The translations under genes and the position numbers were made by a program. DNA of 14,079 bases from an uncultured Christensenellaceae bacterium. Its GTDB lineage: Bacteria > Bacillota > Clostridia > Christensenellales > Borkfalkiaceae. Numbering within the stretch: position 1 is the stretch's first letter; every line of letters starts with the position of its first letter. Positions 12,643 through 14,079 of the stretch are shown here, piece by piece. Location of the stretch: NCBI GenBank assembly GCA_910588685.1, contig CAJUPX010000030.1, positions 1 to 14,079 on the forward strand, given 5' to 3'. Below the pieces are notes generated by a model. It was not told the DNA's origin, did not search any database, and worked only from the letters and a program-made list of their open reading frames with translations.

Positions 12643-13895
12643 TAAAATCAACTTTTAAAAAATTTATTATATCCTTGATTATGCTCGCCGTTTCGGTGAG
12701 CGTTTTTATTTTTTCAAGCGGCTTTTCTTTTAATCCGCGCGTGCCTTCGCGCGTAATAATAAACGGCGAAGAGGTGGGCGGGCTCACATATGCCGAGGCA
12801 AAAAACAAAGTGCGCAAAGGCATAGAAAAAGAGTTATCCTCAAAGAGTCTTTCGGTAGTCGGCGGCAGTCAGACTTATACTTTCAGATATCCCGAAATAG
12901 GCTATAAAGACAACCTTACCAAGCTTATGAAAGACGCCAAAAAGGGAGGGGAATACCGTGCGCAGGTAAGCTATTATCTGTGCGGTTTGAATACGGTTGC
13001 CTCGGCTATATGCTTTAACGAAAGTGTTAAAGTTGTAGAGCCTTACGCCGATTTTTCGCGTTTCGGCAAACCCTTTACCTATCACGAGGGCAGCGACGGA
13101 AAGAACGTGGACGTAAAAAAGCTCAAAGCCGATATCTGCTCGTCGCTGAACGGTGATTTCGGGCGGGTTAAGCTGTCGTTTACAAAGTCGTACCGCACGC
13201 AAACGCTTGACGTGGTAAAGAGCAAAACCAAGCTTTTAGCAAGCTTTACAACTTATTTCGACAGCTCAAATTTAAGCCGTACAAGCAATATCCGCCTTGC
13301 TTCGTCCTTTCTCAACGGCTCGGTTGTGCCCGCCGGAAAAACTATCTCGTTCAACGATACCGTAGGCGAACGCAAAAAAAGCCGCGGTTTTCTGTCGGCT
13401 AAAATAATAGAAAACGGCGAGTTTACAGACGGCGTCGGAGGCGGCGTGTGCCAGGTATCAACAACGCTCTACAACGCCGCGCTTTTATCAGGTCTTAAAA
13501 TAGAGGAGTATCACCCGCACTCGCTCGCCGTGAGCTACGTTCCGCCCTCGCGCGACGCTATGGTAAGCGGCAGGGCGTGCGACCTCAAAATTTCAAATCC
13601 GTTCAACGAGCCCGTTTATATCCGCGCTTCGGTGTCGGGCGGCAGCGTGCGCTTTGAAATTTACGGCGGCGGCGACGGCGCGGCGTATTCTCTGTCGTCC
13701 GGCGTTACCGGGTCAGTCCCGCGGGAAGAGGAAAAAACCGATAATCCCGAAAAAGTCCGCGACGGCAAAGACGGTGTGCTGAGTGAGGGATATCTTGTGA
13801 TTAACCGCGGCGGATATCAAAAAAGAGTGCTTTTGCGCAAAGATAAATATTTACCTGTAAAAAAAATAACGTATATCGGCGACGAAAGTTTGTAA
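12639..13895 (+). CDS. VanW family membrane-anchored protein
   Basis: A 418-residue protein with an N-terminal signal anchor (basic STFKKF then a hydrophobic stretch at about 9-27), so the bulk lies outside the membrane. Residues 37-200 resemble the putative peptidoglycan-binding region often found before VanW. The VanW domain spans about 202-330, with GVGGGVCQVSTTLYNA at 265-280 and YHPHSLAVSYVPPSRDA at 291-307. A polar linker and a C-terminal strand-rich part resembling a diverged G5 domain follow. VanW is named after an accessory gene of vancomycin-resistance clusters, but its biochemical role is not established and most copies are unrelated to resistance. The start is TTG overlapping the preceding stop (TTGA). 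A later ATG (Met15) would cut the signal anchor, so TTG is preferred. No van cluster is nearby. Confidence 0.92.
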   Translation: MIKSTFKKFIISLIMLAVSVSVFIFSSGFSFNPRVPSRVIINGEEVGGLTYAEAKNKVRKGIEKELSSKSLSVVGGSQTYTFRYPEIGYKDNLTKLMKDAKKGGEYRAQVSYYLCGLNTVASAICFNESVKVVEPYADFSRFGKPFTYHEGSDGKNVDVKKLKADICSSLNGDFGRVKLSFTKSYRTQTLDVVKSKTKLLASFTTYFDSSNLSRTSNIRLASSFLNGSVVPAGKTISFNDTVGERKKSRGFLSAKIIENGEFTDGVGGGVCQVSTTLYNAALLSGLKIEEYHPHSLAVSYVPPSRDAMVSGRACDLKISNPFNEPVYIRASVSGGSVRFEIYGGGDGAAYSLSSGVTGSVPREEEKTDNPEKVRDGKDGVLSEGYLVINRGGYQKRVLLRKDKYLPVKKITYIGDESL

Positions 13896-13918
13896 TTTAC
13901 AATATTTTATGATATAAT
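13890..13918 (+). promoter_or_regulatory. Promoter facing the right end of the window
   Basis: TTGTAA at 13890-13895 (overlapping the VanW stop codon), 17 nt, then TATAAT at 13913-13918 with TGA before it. A GGAG motif follows at 13938-13941, but no usable start codon comes after it; the expected position (13947) reads ATC. The following 28 codons stay open, then stop inside the repeat. Confidence 0.5.
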
Positions 13919-13962
13919 TAGTTGAAATACTTTTTACGGAGTAAAAATCACTGATTATTTAA

Positions 13963-14079
13963 GGGGAGCAAGCAAAACCGCGCTTTTGCGTAGCGACACC
14001 CGATTTGTGCAAACCTGCACCTCGGCGGAGTGAATTGCGCAAATTATATATTCGGTGAGCCCTTATGAATTTGCGCAAG
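13963..14079. repeat. Structured repeat at the window's right edge, incomplete
   Basis: GGGGAGCAAGCAAAAC at 13963-13978 matches GGGGAGGCAAGCAAAAC at 5232-5248 in the tRNA-linked element, apart from one base gap. In both copies a GCAAAA/TTTTGC hairpin ending in TTTTGCG follows. Further hairpins are GTGCA-AACC-TGCAC at about 14006-14020 and the 11-bp arms TTGCGCAAATT (14035-14045) and AATTTGCGCAA (14068-14078). The remainder lies outside the window, so the boundaries are unknown. Confidence 0.5.

Noticed and set aside
12639..13895. A vancomycin-resistance gene.
   Set aside because: The VanW domain alone is widespread in Firmicutes; no vanH, vanA/B or vanX-like gene is present, so no resistance is implied.
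1..14079. CRISPR arrays, insertion sequences with transposase, prophage or toxin-antitoxin genes.
   Set aside because: No regularly spaced repeats and no recognisable transposase, integrase, phage or toxin genes were seen on either strand.

Overview
The window looks like chromosome from a low-to-mid GC Firmicute of the class Clostridia, probably an uncultured gut anaerobe. The signs are a reverse-type rubrerythrin, tandem DegV proteins, a VanW-family protein, a CCA-encoding tRNA-Ser, AGGAG-type ribosome binding sites, and a Cys/Asn/Gly-rich protein behind what reads as a mother-cell (sporulation) sigma promoter. This placement is inference from gene content, not from a marker phylogeny.

Left part (1-4846): a rubrerythrin gene (+) with a strong extended -10 promoter and a palindrome over its -35 region converges on a DUF6194-type gene (-) across a perfect 16-bp bidirectional terminator. 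A 454-bp non-coding stretch follows, holding hairpins, a terminator and the promoter of the Cys-rich gene (+). That gene converges on a YihY/BrkB-family membrane protein (-). Upstream of the latter lie two tandem DegV-family fatty-acid-binding paralogues (-), whose shared promoter region carries spaced TGTC repeats.

Middle part (4847-7390): tRNA-Ser(CGA) is followed by a 185-bp insert whose far end repeats the last 21 bases of the tRNA. Most of the insert (5208-5353) is bounded by imperfect inverted repeats and contains four further hairpins. A canonical terminator follows. Next come a nucleoside-deaminase gene (-), apparently leaderless, and a monocistronic gap gene (+) with promoter and terminator. 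A second, unrelated palindromic intergenic element lies at 7192-7312.

Right part (7391-14079): dnaA and mnmG form a minus-strand pair (dnaA first). Across a 116-bp gap without recognisable DnaA boxes, recF starts on the plus strand and continues into a PHP-domain phosphoesterase and a VanW-family protein, each joined by a 4-bp overlap. dnaN is not between dnaA and recF, unlike the usual Firmicute order. The window ends inside another structured repeat that shares a 16-17 nt word with the tRNA-associated element.

The core genes cover central glycolysis (gap), replication initiation and repair (dnaA, recF), tRNA modification (mnmG), lipid handling (DegV), peroxide defence (rubrerythrin) and envelope functions (VanW, YihY). 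No complete new multi-gene system is visible. The most interesting material is non-coding: the structured repeats, particularly the one attached to the tRNA, and the putatively sporulation-controlled Cys-rich gene.
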